A stretch of 64,000 bases of DNA from Cavenderia fasciculata (taxonomy: Eukaryota; Evosea; Eumycetozoa; Acytosteliales; Cavenderiaceae), in the NCBI RefSeq assembly GCF_000203815.1, contig NW_004457735.1, positions 992,001 to 1,056,000 on the forward strand, written 5' to 3'. Both the position numbers and the translations under genes were made by a program. Numbering within the stretch: position 1 is the first letter of the stretch; every line of letters begins with the position of its first letter. Shown here one piece after another: positions 12,477 through 27,009 of this stretch. Below the pieces are notes generated by a model that ran no database searches, was not told the origin of the DNA, and worked only from the letters and a program-made list of their open reading frames with translations.

Positions 12477-14659
12477 CTGTATTTTTGAAAATATTATTGT
12501 TGTTGTTAGAAATTATATAAATTAGTTGTAGTTGTAGTTGTAGTAGTTGTAAAAGATGTAAATGAAATGTTTTTTTTTAAGGATGGGGATGAGATGATAT
12601 ATATGAAGATAATTGAAATTGATTACAAAATTGGTGATGGAGATCACATCGATGTTGTTGTTGGTATATAGGTATATTGATAACGGGAGTGGTGGTGGTA
12701 TTAGAGTGGTGTTTGTGGGTGGGTGGGCGAGTGGGCGGGTTGGGTCAATTGGAATCAACAACAATTCAATAAGATTATTGTTATTGGTTGTTTGGGTGAA
12801 AAATGAAAATACAATATAATTATTATTATCTTGAAAGATAGATTAGGTGATGATAGTTTTAAAACGGTTTGCTGCAAATGGGATCGATTTGAAAAAAAAA
12901 AAAACAATTCCAAAGGGCGCGCGGATTCACGTGGTGGTTTAAGAGAACAGGTGGGGGGTGGGGTGAGCTTTGAGGTAGCCTAGGCTGAAGCAACAGCAGC
13001 AGACACACACAGATTCTGACAAAGAGAGTGATGGGGCTCCAGATCGACAAACAACAACTAGGAGTCTGAAAAAGATTCTTCTTATTGTTGTTTGCAATAG
13101 GTGACAGACGTCAAATTAACGCGCTCGTGTAATGCTACTACTGATTATTTTGAAGATGTACAATAAGTCACTCACTCACTCTCTTGGTTAGCCAACAGCT
13201 AGTTTTATAAGTGTTGTTGTTGATCGTGGCCTACTAAATAAAAAATACTGTTAATGTGTGTGTGTTGGTGTTGTGTGAGGTAATAATAAATGAATGTGGT
13301 GTGCCAAGGGATGAGGCGAGGGCTTCTAAAAGTAACAAAGTTGAGATTATTGGTAGTTGTGTAGATCTTAAAGGAGGGAGGAAAGCGCCTTGAGAGAGAG
13401 AACCAACCAAAGGACACGTTCTAAAAATAATGGTGAGCCGTCGACCCTAGTAATAGGAGGGTATCGGATATCCCTAAGGGTTACGACGAATTGATAAAAT
13501 TACTATAATACTGGGGTGGGTTGATTGGGTCGCTAATCGAGGAACTGAACAACAAAATAAAAAGGGAGCAGCAGAATGAAAAAAAAACTCTTTGAAAACA
13601 ATAATATCTTTCTTTTTGTGTATCTCTTCAACAAATGTGTCTCTTTGATTCCTTTGGGTTTTCGGAATATTTTGAAAATATCTCTATCTCTATTTTTTTT
13701 TGAACTTTGAATAAACGAATGGAATGAAAGAAATGAAATAAATGAATGAATGTGTATTGTTGTTATCGAGAGAGATAAAGAGAGAGAGAGAAAAAAAAAT
13801 AGAAAGAAAAGATATTAAATTCTTCTTTAATTTTCCTTAAATTCCAAAATAAAGGTCTCGTCTCTATGTCTGTTCACCCGTGATCAATTAGAATATCAAA
13901 CAGCAGTTGTTATTTTCAAGATTGATTGGCTGGTATTCCCCTTGATGGTTGGGGGAGGCCAACGAGATACAGATATTTGATTCAATTATGATGATCATGA
14001 TTTCTTGTCGTTTGATGTTTGTTCAACGGTTTCGTTGGTGGTCACCTCACATGTGTCCAACACGATATGTGAGGTTCGCAATTTCCTTTTCCGGCAAAAA
14101 AAGAAATGGAACACAGAATTCTGTAATATTTGCAGGCACAAGCTGGCCTTCGTTGAAGGGGGCATGGATCCATCCATGCCTGTCTCATACTTATTAATAT
14201 TATTACCATTTTGAGTTTTTCTGACCCATATGTCTATATATGATCACCCACCACGAATACAAGAGCATTGAATGGTGGATGAGCCATTCATTAAAAATGA
14301 ACAGCGTTGAGAGATAGGTACCATGATACTGCTCCTAACTACTCTTCTTGGTAAATAAATAAATAAATAAATAAATATTATTCTATTTATTATTATTAAT
14401 ATTATGTTATTGATGCGAATCACATCATGATGACTGTCATTAGCTGTCATTGTCAGAGATAAATATATATAAATAATTTACAAATTTGGATGATGGAATA
14501 CACAGAGCCAAAAAGTATTTTGGGCATGCATTCCTCGTGAAATAAATACTACTACTATTATTATTATTATTACTACTATTATTACTCAATATAAATTGTA
14601 TATGTTTGTGCAATTTGCGTATTGATTTGGTTGATTGGTTGATTTTTGTTTTGATTCAG

Positions 14660-14693
<34 letters not shown>
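12477..14693. other. Intergenic between the two membrane-protein paralogues
   Basis: 2.2 kb with no intact gene. It contains a GT-rich stretch (about 12690-12745, GTGGGTGGGTGGGCG type), AG and A tracts near 13770-13800, a relic exon at 14283-14353 and ATT repeats at 14540-14695. Several open stretches on both strands near 13950-14200 show no conserved features. Confidence 0.55.
14283..14353 (-). pseudogene. Relic of the middle exon of the 7-TM paralogue family
   Basis: About 70 bp closely match 12064-12140 in paralogue A. On the minus strand it still reads LPRR, then VPISQRCSFLMNG-like remnants of the LPRRGVGSVSWYLSTLGTLF region, with small deletions that break the frame. It lies between the two intact paralogues, on the same strand, so a third tandem copy has probably decayed here. 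No relics of exons 1 or 3 were found beside it. Confidence 0.7.
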
Positions 14694-14698
<5 letters not shown>

Positions 14699-16127
14699 AA
14701 ATAATTTGTTGAGTAGAATCTTGATGTGCAGTTGATGGTGTTGAAGCATTGTCTAATGGGGCAGTGTCTGTTAGACCACTACTACTCTCTTCTTCACGGG
14801 TCATGAATGTATCAAACTCGACACCAGTTTCGGCACGTGTGGCTTCTTCGACGCTGGTAGAGAGACCCTTGATATGGTAGACGTGGTTGGCAATACGAGG
14901 TTGGTCCATGACCGAACCAGCATCTTCGACGACATTTGAACTTCGCATAGAATTGTCGGTCTCTTGGAATGTAAATACCTTCCAGAGTTGTGAATTGCTG
15001 AGTGCCGTCATGACAATCACCGCTTGCACAATCTCACAAATACCAACTATCAGGTATGTAATATAACGATAATCAGATGTTCTCGATAAACCCAATGCCA
15101 TCCATATAATATCTCTAAAAATAATTACTAAAATAAATACCAATAATGTAATTGATAATTTTAATGTCTAAAAAACAAAAAATTAATTAATTAATCACTT
15201 TTAAACTATCAATCCTATCAATCTAATCTTTATCTTTTTGTTTCAATATTTACCTTATTAATCGTATTTTCATATTCAATTGAATGATTTTCTTGTTTTT
15301 TAAGGAAACGGACTAGAATTAGGCCGTGGACCACGATGATGATACCGAGGATGATGAGGAACGAGAAGAACCCATAGGCGTAGAGACTGGTGGCAGCCGA
15401 TTGCCTGATGATACCATAGATCAAGATAAAGAGCATCCAGGCTCCAAACACGGCAGCAAAGATCCATGATGTGACCCAAGCTCTCTTTGAATTCTTGAGA
15501 ATGATCGACGTTGAGATGAAAAAGGTGTAGATCACCTGAACCCAGTAACAACCGATGAATATCCATCCTATGACCAGAAAGTACGTGCTAACAACTGCAA
15601 AGATCCATGCTTTTGAACCAACACCTGATCTAGGTATTGCGTACAATAAACATACTTGATCAGCTATTCTAACTGTTAAAAGTGTAATAAAAATAAAAAA
15701 AAGAAGAAGAAGAAAGAAAGAAAGAAGAGTAATAAAAAAAAGAAATTAAAAAAAAAAAAAAATAGATGTATGAGTAAAAAAAAATCGATCGGTATTGGGC
15801 ATTTGTCATATGATGTTCGACGATGAGATATATATATATATAAAAGTTATATTTATAATTATTTGTTGTTTGATGATTGTGTGTTTGTTACATACATAAT
15901 GGAAATATAATAAGTGTAAGATAGGTAATAAATTTAGGACCATATTTCAAACTAGAGACATATCTTTCAGTGCCAACCACACGCATACGACGTCGTTTTA
16001 ATCGTTTGCAGAGATATATAAATTGCGGCACTGCAAAGAGAGGAATAAAAGCAAGGAAAATGATTCTTATCCAGACATAACTAAGTACCAACTTGTCATA
16101 TACATCTGAACTAGTATATGTTGCCAT
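14694..16127 (-). CDS. Multi-pass (about 7-TM) membrane protein, paralogue B
   Basis: Exons 15896-16127, 15254-15672 and 14694-15167 join in frame to give 374 aa. Hydrophobic segments start at LVLSYVWIRIIFLAFIPLF and recur to YITYLIVGICEIVQAVIVMTAL, about seven in all, with basic loops (KRLKRRRMRVV) after the first. The family hallmark IIFPLC-intron-RIADQV, IPRSGVGS, FIGCYW and YTFFISTSIILKNSKRAW is shared with paralogue A. Intron 1 is in the same phase in both genes, supporting tandem duplication. B has an extra intron inside the region where A is continuous, and lacks A's intron after GC-Y/F-W. The short acidic Ser/Thr C-terminus is probably cytosolic. Function unknown; a receptor or TOM1-like role is only a guess. 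Confidence 0.8.
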
Positions 16128-17151
16128 TAAATTGTAGTAGCTGTTATACTACTACTACTAATTAAATAAATATATTAAATATAATAAATTATAGATAGAT
16201 ATATAGATATATATAAGATTGATCTCACTCTATTTGAGATACAACAATAATTAAATAAATAAATAAATAAATATTTCTATAAATAGAATTAGATACAACT
16301 ATTATTATTATCTATCTAATTATTTGTTATCTTGTTTTTTCTATTAATATAATAATGACGATCTTTCTTGGTTGTTTGTTGTAGTTGCATGGAGAGGGTC
16401 TGGGTTTTTTGTTAGTTTGATGTGATGCGATGGATAGATGGTTGTTGAACGTCTTTTGTATTTTTGTTATTGCCTTTTTAAATGAGGAGGGTGGAGGAGA
16501 GGAGTGATTCAATATTACTGTTTAGTCGGTCGGTTGGTTGGTGTATGATCGAGAGGGGTTGGCTAATCTTTTTGCTACTAAACACACTTTACACTTGGTT
16601 TCCAATCGTAAGATGATGGTAGAGTGGTAGCGGTGTTGCGATGGATAGATTGTCTCGTATGATGCAATGATAAGCATAAAGAAGGGGGGAGGGGGACATG
16701 TGAGATGAAAATAGGGACAAACGAGATAAGCTAAACAATGATTGGCTGTTGAATCGCTGAATGGGGTTTGTGCTAATGTTGGTTTCAAACCATTCATCAA
16801 TGGGGCTGAAAAAAATGACGGTTAAGATATTTATTCAATTTGTGTGTCGTCTCTCTAGTTCACCCAACAAACAAAATTAACTTGTTTGAGTTGTTTTTTC
16901 AATCCAATAGTTGGCTTGTTCTTCTTCTTTCGTTTAATTGTTTTATGTTTGTTTTTCAATGATGTCCTTCCATTCTTCATTGAATACAATTGTGTGTGTC
17001 GTGTTTGTTTGATGAATTATCGGTTGCGATTGTATGTGTGAGTGTGTGAGTGGATTGTGGTGGTGGGTGGTGGTGGTTGTGTGTATCTTGATTCTAATCG
17101 GTAGATTCTTTCTTTTTATTTAGATAAGATATTAATATCTACTATTCATCC

Positions 17152-17336
<185 letters not shown>

Positions 17337-19172
17337 TTATTCTTTGATTGTCTGTACAGTTGTTCGTTGGGTTGGAACGCACAGCAACAAACCTTCCCTT
17401 TTTTTATTGTTGATATCTTGATAATTTCAAGATTTGTTTTGTTCGTTTGGGATGAATATAGATAGATCCTCATCTTCGTTTATCCTGGTATATTATTATT
17501 ATTAAAAAAAAAAAATGGGTTGGATAAAATACTTTCCAAAAATAGAAAAACCGAGGTAATATATATTTTTGAACTTCCACTTCCACTCTTAAACTAAATT
17601 AATAAACTATGTTGGTTGATATGATAGTCTCTCCAACCATATAACTATGACTAGCCTATCCTGTGTGGGAAACTACTTTCCCATTTCTTATTTACTTTAT
17701 TTTCTCTTGGCATGTTCATAATTAAAACTTAAGGATCCGCGCACTACATCTCCCCATGGTTTTTTGGTTAATTAATTAATTTGTCACGGTTTGTTTTCGA
17801 AACCACCCAAACAAAAAAAGCCATTGTTTGCTACTATCTATATTTTTTTTTATCTTCTAGGTCATATTTTTAAATACCAGATCGTTTCGATCCCTTTTGT
17901 CTCTCTTAGTATCTTTACCAATCTATCTTCTTTTCGCTTTGGATTATTATTATTATTGAAGCTTTCTCAAAAGTGTCGGTTCGTGAAATTGAGGGTCATT
18001 AATATAACCCTGTTACCCACATCATCGTAAAAATATCACGTTGGTTCCTGTGCACTCCGCCCAGTTTTAGTGAAATCGAGATTCCGAAACAGCAGTGCTG
18101 CAAATGAATGCTTGCCTCAGACCAGTCCCGCTCCCTCCTACCCCCCACCACACCCACTCTATGTCCATTTGAGACACCCAACCCCATCGTATCTTCAATT
18201 TACACAATTCAATTTTACTTTAAATGACAAAAGTGTACACACAGACAGAGAGGTATGAATTAGTGAGGAGATGGAGACGACGATTAGTTAAAGTTTGCAG
18301 TAAAAGGAGCAAAGCTCTCTGAGAGGATGTTGATTGCTGACCAACGCGCACCTGTTGCTTCTAATAGAGTGTTAAGATTGAAAGAACGAGAACAGGTAGC
18401 AAGTGCATAGAAGGGGGGTATCTCATCTTACCTTTTCTATGTCTGTTTACATTGTTGAAACGATCAAAAAAGAAAAACAGACAACACCTCATTATTAATA
18501 ATTGTTGTATTATCATTCAATATTATTGTTGTTGTTTTTGCAATCTAAAAAACTATATTTATATTTTAATATATTGTTTTCTTTCTTTCTCGCCATAGAT
18601 ATCTATTATTATCTGTATCTTTATATATATTTATAAAACAAAAACAAAAAGGTAAAAGAAACATAAACAAAGCAGTCCAAAACAACAAACAAACAACAAC
18701 AACTACAACAACAAACATTACATTGGGTTAAGGTGTCAAAAGACAGACAAGACATGTTATACTCAACTCAACCATGTGTAGTTATAACCTCACTTTTTAA
18801 TGTGATTGATATTTATAAGTTTCCATTAATATTTGGGATATTAATAATAATAATAATTAATAATATTATTATTGGACAATGAAGGTGTGAATATTTATTA
18901 GATCGATTCCAATCTAGATTAATTGATATTTTAAGATTGATCAATAATAATGTGTGTAAATGTTTCGTTTCTTATATTTATTTACTTTTAAACATTTTTG
19001 ATTTTAAATATCAAATATGGTTAACCCCTTTTTGGTATAATTATTATTATTATTAATTATCGATCACACTATCATTCATCATGCATCGTCATGGTTTCCT
19101 TTTCCATTCACACTCATATACACACACACCACATATTGTGTTCACCACATCATCACTTCGTTGTTGTTCAAA

Positions 19173-19220
19173 TTATGGGGGTGGTGGTGGTGGCGGTGGT
19201 GGTGGCGGTGGTGGTTGGGA
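19173..19220. repeat. GGT/GGC triplet tract
   Basis: G-rich triplet repeat on the plus strand, able to encode poly-Gly but without supporting gene structure. Its closely spaced GG pairs could form a weak quadruplex in RNA or DNA. Confidence 0.7.
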
Positions 19221-22200
19221 ATGGAAACCCCGATCCAACCCATCCCAATCCAATCCAATCCAATTAATTGTCATATGTTTGTGTGTGTTAAGAATCGAAT
19301 CGAAAATGATTTAGCATTTTTATTATGATTTATGTATACTATTATTATTATTATTATTATTATTTCCAATTATGATAATTTATATAAATCAATCCATTTC
19401 CCAAATAAAGGTGGTGCCATGATTCATCATCTGAACTGACTCGAGTCACACCTCCCCAACTCACACTCACACTCAATCAATCCAATCCTTTTGTTTAAAT
19501 TAAATGCCCAACTCCCAAACCAATACCCAAAACCACCCTACATCTCGATAGATCGATGATACATATCAAATAATGATGTGTTATGTTGGTTGAAGGTTAC
19601 GATTCAATACCACAGTCATTCATCATGGCACCACACTTTTTGGGAAATGATCATCATTGTGGTGATATCTTGAAGGTTTGTCCCAAAAACAAAGGTAATT
19701 GGATGGAGATGGTGAATGGCGGGTTTAGGGTTAAGCTCTCTCTCTTTGTGGGTGGGGGGGAAATAGGAACAAATAATAATAACAATTAATAATAAAAAGT
19801 GTAGTGCGCAAGACAGACAGAGAGAGACAGACAAACAACAACAGCAGTAACACCCTACTCCCTTTTAACTACTACATTCAGTGAACCTCTAACTACTCAT
19901 GATAGATAAAACCAAAAACACACACACATACAACAAAGGTTAGATAAGAAATAATATATATCCCATCCATATATCCATCATCCATCCATCCATACATCCA
20001 TACAACCATACATACATACATACATATTATATGTCTCTTTTTATAATACTTGTACTTGTTGATAATATTGTACAATACTATTGTAAATTAATAACCTAAC
20101 CGACCACCGAAATGTGTTGTCCAATATCTACCACCTTCTTTTCTTTTCTCTCCACTTCCACACCACACAAAGAATGCAACTCCCTTTGGGTTCCACCCTG
20201 AAAGAAGCAGTATTGGAGCTATACTAGCGTCATTCTTAATCTCCAACCTTTTTTTTCGTGTGACCAGGCAAGCTAACAGGCGGGTGTGATGATGAGAAAA
20301 CTGGATATACTCTACTTGTGACAACTTATAGCTCAAATTTGAAAGGAGTAGGGAAAAAGAAAAGATGCAAGGGATGGCTTGAAATCCGTTTGGTTGGAAC
20401 TGCAATTTATTGAACTATAAACACCAACTAAACACCTAATCATATATTTATATATATTTGGAATTAAAAATAGCGAGAAAGAGATAGATACAGAATTTAA
20501 AGGATATTATTATTTAAATTATTATTATTAGTAGTTAGTAGTAGTAGCAGTACATACCCTCACTGTAATAATAATAATAATCTTCAAAGAATCTTGTAAT
20601 TGAACATCCACCCCATCCACACCAATCCATCTTAATTTATATTAATTTCATAAGTCATCATCAGTTAATCAAAGTAAAGAGAGGGGTAGATATTATGATG
20701 ATTAAAAATGTAGACTTTCCAAAATAAGCAACTATGAAACTAGTTTGAAAAATTAAACACACGCAAACTATCACATCACGCAATTTAATTTAAAACATCA
20801 TTGTCGATTAGTTTGTTTTCATTCATGTCCACAACAGCAGCAACAGCAGGTAGTGGCTATTTTTATTTCGTTGAATTCATTTCGTCAAATCGATGCAACA
20901 TACATGTTTCAACAACACTCATATCATGATTGCACTCTGCAGTGGGGTGTCCGGTGACTTGGCCCTATCTTGGCATTGGCATCCCGGTTTATCAAGACTT
21001 TTTTAAAATCAAATCAAACTTTTATAATCTCAACTGTCTCGTTTAAATAATTATTTATTATTATTATTATTTAAATTTACTTTTTGTTTTAAAAAAGACG
21101 ATTATATATAAATACCAAATCAAGTACAATAATTATAATAGTCGTATAATTTCTAAAGAGTAGTAGTATTTATTATATATTAAAATTAATATAAAAAACC
21201 GACACTGTTCCAAATACATTCATACATACAACCACAACCAAGTCTCTTTTTTAAAACAAGGATTAGCTTGGCAAAAATCTCTATTTCGTATAACCCCCAA
21301 ACCCTACCCCACCATCACCATCAACCAATCGCCCATATCCCCACTCAACACCCAACCATCCCCCATCTACACCAAACAAAACAAAAAAATCACAAAAAAA
21401 TAGAAGAGACAAACAAACAGAACATCATCATCAACAAAAAAAAACGACTACAAAGGTTTATTGTTATTATATATTATATTATAAATATAAATATAAATTT
21501 ACCCATCAACCGAAAAGCAAGTAAAGCTAGTAGTAGATTACTTTTATTCTCAAAAAGGTTAGTTTAAGTTTGTGTTTAGAGTCTAGACTCTATTCTATCC
21601 AAATTGTTTTACACTAAAGAACTGTGGATGCCATCCATCTGAGGTTCGCCTTCTCCTTGTCGATTTTTCGATTTTTGCCAGTGAGGGTAATTTGGGCTGC
21701 TTTTGGCAATCGAAATCTGAGGGTTACATTGCTCAGCTGCTGTTTTTTTGTTTTTTTAATTTCACTTTCAACCAATTTCTGCAGTTACTGCTGTTGTTGA
21801 GTGGCCCCCTCTATTGTCATGGCACCCCCCTCTCATCGTGTTTGAGCAACGTTGGGCTTGCAATAGTTGGTTCCTGTTTGATAAACAACAACTTCAGTTC
21901 ATTAATACTAACCAACACATTATGTAATCCTTATACCCACATCACAGACACAACAACAAATTACTCTACTACATATATTATTATAACATTACATTCTAGA
22001 GAGACAGATATACTTATCCTAGGAACCAAAGAAACTAAACAACAACAACAACACAGTGTTGTGTATTGGATTAGATTAGATAAAGAAAAAAAAAGGGAGA
22101 TCAAACGTCGTTTTCAACCAACTAATATCAAAAGGTAAATTAAAAAAAAAAAAAACTAAAACTAAAACACATCTTTTATAACTTTACACCAGCCAGACCC

Positions 22201-22511
22201 GAGGGTTATATTGTTCAATTGTGATCCTTTTTTCACACCACCCCAACTGTGTTGTGTGTGTCAATCAAAGAATGAAACAATGAGATCCTTCCTTCCTCCT
22301 CCTGCACCGCACACCACTGCATGCGACATGATTGATTACTAACTAACGCAATATCACCTCATCCCCCATATATATACATAACATACATAGACATTGAATC
22401 TAGTAAAAGAAGAAGTTTAGTTTAGAGTTAGAGAGTTAGGTTAGTACAGTTACAGAATTAGAATCTATTTTTTTGTCGTCGTCTTTGTCGTCGTACCACC
22501 CGCGTTTTAGA

Positions 22512-25500
22512 ATGTCGTCACCTTATATCAACAATCAACAGCAACACCACCATGATGCTGGTGCCAACGTTGGAGTTGGGTCGACCACCACCACCACCAC
22601 CACATCAGCTTCCTCTGCTCCTTCCAACAACAACATTTTGATTAACAATAATAGTAATAATAGTAATAGTAATAATAGTAATAATAATAATAATCTACAA
22701 GGACTATCAACATCTGGAAGTTATAAAGCACTACATCAACAACAACAACAATTGTTTTCAACACACCCATCACTCCTACAACAGCCACCCTCATATATGA
22801 TCGAAACATCCGCCATCCCTTTTCCCAGTCACAAGAGCCTCAATCTACTTAACCTTAGCGGCGGCACTACTACTTCCAACAACAACTCGAGCAACCAATC
22901 CAACAACACGACGAATACCAGCGGTTCTGGATTATTCCACCAATTGCAACTTTCCAACTCGACCTTTGGCACAAACAACAATTCAAGTTCCAACATTCCA
23001 TTTGTGTTGACTTCGTACGGCATCAATTCGAGTTCTTCCCACTCTAATCACCACCACCATCACGCCAACAACAGCGGTGCTTCCAACTCGACCAATAATA
23101 TGAATGTGCAACAGATGATCAACTCTGCTGCCGGCGGCGGCGGCGGTGGACCATCCTCTTCCTCATCGTCCTCCAACTCGGGTAACAACCCCTCGATATA
23201 CGAGGATGTCCCCAACACATTGTCCTACTCTTACGACAACATCTTTAATCTCAACAATCTTTTTTCAGAACCATCAAAGTCAATTGGTGAAGGTCTAAAC
23301 ATCCTCACCAACAGTGGTAACAATGCCATACAAAATCTAATTAATCAAAATAACAATCAAAATAATTCATCATCATCCAATTCAATTCCAGAAACTATAG
23401 GCAATCAACAAAATAATAATAATGTAAATAATAATAGTAATAATAATAATAATAATAATGGTAACGGTAATCCATTATTAATGATAACACCATCAAGTGA
23501 TATTTCATCACCATCACCACCCAATTCATCAATTCTCACAAGTCATATATCGTCATCGTCACCCAATCAACCATCACCACTTCCATCGCCATCATCATCG
23601 TCATATCAACACCGACCGCAACAACAACAACAACAACAATACTATCAACAACCACAACAACAATCACAACATCCATTGTCACCATCAACTTCATCTAGTA
23701 GTCCACTTGATTTTTCCATGCCAACCTATCCATCAACCCAAAGCATTCCACAAAATCCAAACACAGTGGTCAATGTAACCAAAAAATTGAAAAGAGAATT
23801 TGATCAAACTCTTCCAAAAGATGAATGGGAACAATATTTCCCAAATGGTAAAATTTATTCTTTATTTAATTCAAAAAATGATTTGTATGTTTAAACAAAA
23901 AAGAAAAGAAAGATAAAAGAAAGAAAAATATTAATTATTTTGTTTAATTTTTTGTAGAACTGGAAGTTTTGGATTTAAAGTAAAAAGAATTGATAAGAAT
24001 ATAACTTATTCAGATTTGGATTCTGCATGGATTTTATATAGACAAAATAGATTCCAGATAGAGACAGAGTTGACTGGTAGTTTGGAGAATCATAACTCTG
24101 ATCCCACCAATCCATTGTTTATCAATAACAGTGGTGCTCCCCTCAAGGTTGAAGCACTGCATTTCACACTGTACGTACTCAAGTTTTCCAACGTCAGCAA
24201 TGTACAGGTGCTCAATGAGTTGACTGAACGCGTGCCCATCCACCAACTGGGCAACACCTCTGGCAAGAAGGATGGCCGTCTGCCAGTCGAGTCGAGTCCC
24301 GTCGTCAAGGGCAAGAGCAGTTGGTCCAAGCTGCAATTCGGATCGGCCACTGCCAACAATGCACGTATCAACCCCGACCAACCCAACCCAAACCAACAGT
24401 TTTTCCGTATCGTCGTCGTGTTGAATGCCGTCGTCGAGCAACAGACTCAGCAATCGCAACACCAATTCTCCATCACTCACCAGTACTATCCACTCTCTGC
24501 CAAGATCTCCCCACCCATGATTGTGCGTGGTCAAAACCCAGGTCGGTTTCTCAACCACGAAAAGACTTCAAAAAAGGATATCAACTCTTCTCCCGGTAGC
24601 AGTAGCTCTGGAGGAGGAGGGAGTAATGGCCAATCGCCAACCTCTTCAACCACCAATTTATTTCAACAACAACAATCAAACAACCAACAACAACAACAAC
24701 AACAACAATTTGCTCAACCCTTTTCCCATCCAATCAATAATTTAGCATCGGGTGCCAGTGCCAGTGCAAGTGGTACTTCAACTAGTACTACTTCAACCTC
24801 GTCTACATCTACATTGAAGTCATCCACTTCATCCATGTCATCGTCATCTTCAAACTCTTCATTGACCAATGAAACTGAACCATTAAATACAACTTGGTTG
24901 GGAAACAACAATAATAACAATTCAACTAGTACCACAAATAATGGCAATACATCTACAAATCATATATTAAGTAGTAACCCATATTTTGGTAACAACTCAT
25001 CATCTACCACTTCAACTTTAACCACTTCAACCACATCTACAGCAGCAACTACTACATCGGTATCTGACAACCAATCTGGAAATATATTTCAGTTTCTCTC
25101 CAGTACCCAACATAATCAGTTACAACAACAAGTCCAACAACAACAACAAGGACAACAACAACAACAAACAAGCAACAATTTTGTAACCATAAATCATTCA
25201 CAAATTCAACAAGCAGGCAATCCATTTTCCAATTTTCCATCAAATATATTACCCCTTCAACAACAACAACAACAAACCGATGTACAAAATAATAATAATA
25301 ACACTAATACCTCTTCCTCTTCCTCCTCACAATGGTTACGTAACCCATTATCCGATGATATTGTATATACAAATGGAAAGGTTGGTATTAATACCAACTC
25401 ACCAACTCAAGCACTCACTGTAAATGGTAATATTTTGGTCACTGGTGATCTCTACAAACCATCGGATCGTCGTATAAAGTCCAATATTGTCCGTGACTCT

Positions 25501-26901
25501 TCAAACCATTGGGACAAGATTGATCGTCTCAAGATTTACAACTATGACCGTAAGAAAATGCCAGGTTACGACAACCTCGCTGCATCTGCCACCTCCTCGG
25601 CCACAATGGTCAAGGAGAAGGGGTTTCTGGCACAGGAACTAAGAGAAGTTATCCCAAATGCCGTCTCTGTTGCCGGTGAAGTTCGTCTACAAGATGGATC
25701 AACCATTCCAAACCTTTTGGTCGTCAATGATCGTGTACTACTCTTGGAAAATATTGGTGCAACTCAACAAATTGGTAGAACTCTTAGACGTGAACATGAT
25801 CATATCATTGAAATGGATAAAGAAATTAATAGAGTTAAACTTGGTAAGGAAAAGAAAAAAAATAGAAAATAGATTTAATATTTATTAACTTTTATTCTTT
25901 TTATTTATTTAGAGGGAAATAGACAACAACATGTAGTATTAAACAAAATGCAAGATTTGGTAACATTTATGTTATCTGAAGAACAAAGTAAACAACATAA
26001 TAGTGATCATGGAGATTCATGTGTTTATTGTAGTTTGATGGGTCTTGGACCTGCATGGACCATGTTTGTCTTTGGGTTCTTTGTTCCGCTGTTTTGGTTG
26101 TTTGGCTCGTTCTTTTTGTTCTCGCCATCACGTGTCAAGTGGGTGAGTGGATTGGTTAATTTCATCACTCTGGTCATCTTTGTCATTGCCACTGTCCTTT
26201 TGGTGTTTTACCAACCCAACATTGCAGCTGCCATTATCATGCCTTCGATCATTGTCTTTGGTATTGTCCTCTGTATCGTCATTGGATTCTTTAGACAACG
26301 TACTTGGGAGTCCAAGAAACGTTTCCTTCGCGAACGTATGAAATTGATGCAAAAGGATGGCTACCGTCAATTAAACGATCATATTGACCAATTCCGTAAC
26401 CAATACTCAAACGGCACTGTCAACTCCAACTCTCACTCCAACTCTCACTCGCCAACCTCCACCGCGAGAAAGAATGCCAAGAAGCAGTCGATCGACATTA
26501 CACCTATATCCGAGATGCAGATCAATCACGTGGACGACCATGACTCTGTCTCGGGTACCGACACTATGAGTTCATCGACATCGTCTGTTTTCACATCCGA
26601 AGTTGACAGCTTCAAGTCCATCTCTCTATCTAATCATCTCAAGCTCCAAGAAATCCCCCTTCAAAAACTTGTCATGGATTATGGTAAGAAAAAGAAACAA
26701 CAACAACAAAAACAACAACAACAGTTGGTCAATAGCAGCAACAAGTCAATGGGTGCAAAGAGCAAGTCTGCCAGTGAAATTGCCTCGGAAATTATGAATG
26801 CCACTGGTCGCAACCCAAATCTTCCTAGATCCCAATCAAGTACCGTTACCACAACCAGTACTACTACAACTACTACTAGTACCTTTCCTCAAGAAGTATA
26901 A
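22512..26901 (+). CDS. mrfA: MYRF-like membrane-tethered transcription factor MrfA
   Basis: Exons 22512-23884, 23958-25843 and 25913-26901 join in frame to give 1415 aa. Order: Asn/Ser/Gln-rich N-terminus (1-430); NDT80/PhoG DNA-binding domain from KLKREFDQTLPKDEWEQY (about 430) through GSFGFKVKRIDKN and the ISPPMIVRGQNPGRF block (about 655); low-complexity linker; intramolecular chaperone/peptidase S74 domain (about 930-1080) with an intact Ser-Lys dyad in SDRRIK (S960, K965); then hydrophobic segments. MYRF proteins trimerise in the ER, self-cleave at this dyad and release the DNA-binding part to the nucleus. In Dictyostelium MrfA regulates prestalk genes. Three hydrophobic stretches (about 1134-1155, 1166-1186, 1190-1211) follow instead of one. 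The ATG at 22512 is chosen; earlier in-frame codons are only TTG. Confidence 0.93.
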
Positions 26902-27009
26902 GGAATAAGGAATAAGGAATAAGAAATAATAATAATAATAATAATAAAACTCACCATATAAAAGAGTTATATAATATAATAATAAAAAAAAAAAAGACTA
27001 AAAGATATA

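Noticed and set aside
19081-19314. Frame with poly-Gly encoded by GGT repeats
   Set aside because: Only the simple repeat gives it length; no gene signals.
21268-22138. Two open frames upstream of mrfA
   Set aside because: Low-complexity and lacking conserved residues. More likely leader or promoter DNA.
22473-22511. Longer N-terminus for MrfA
   Set aside because: The added codons begin with TTG, not ATG. The first ATG is at 22512.
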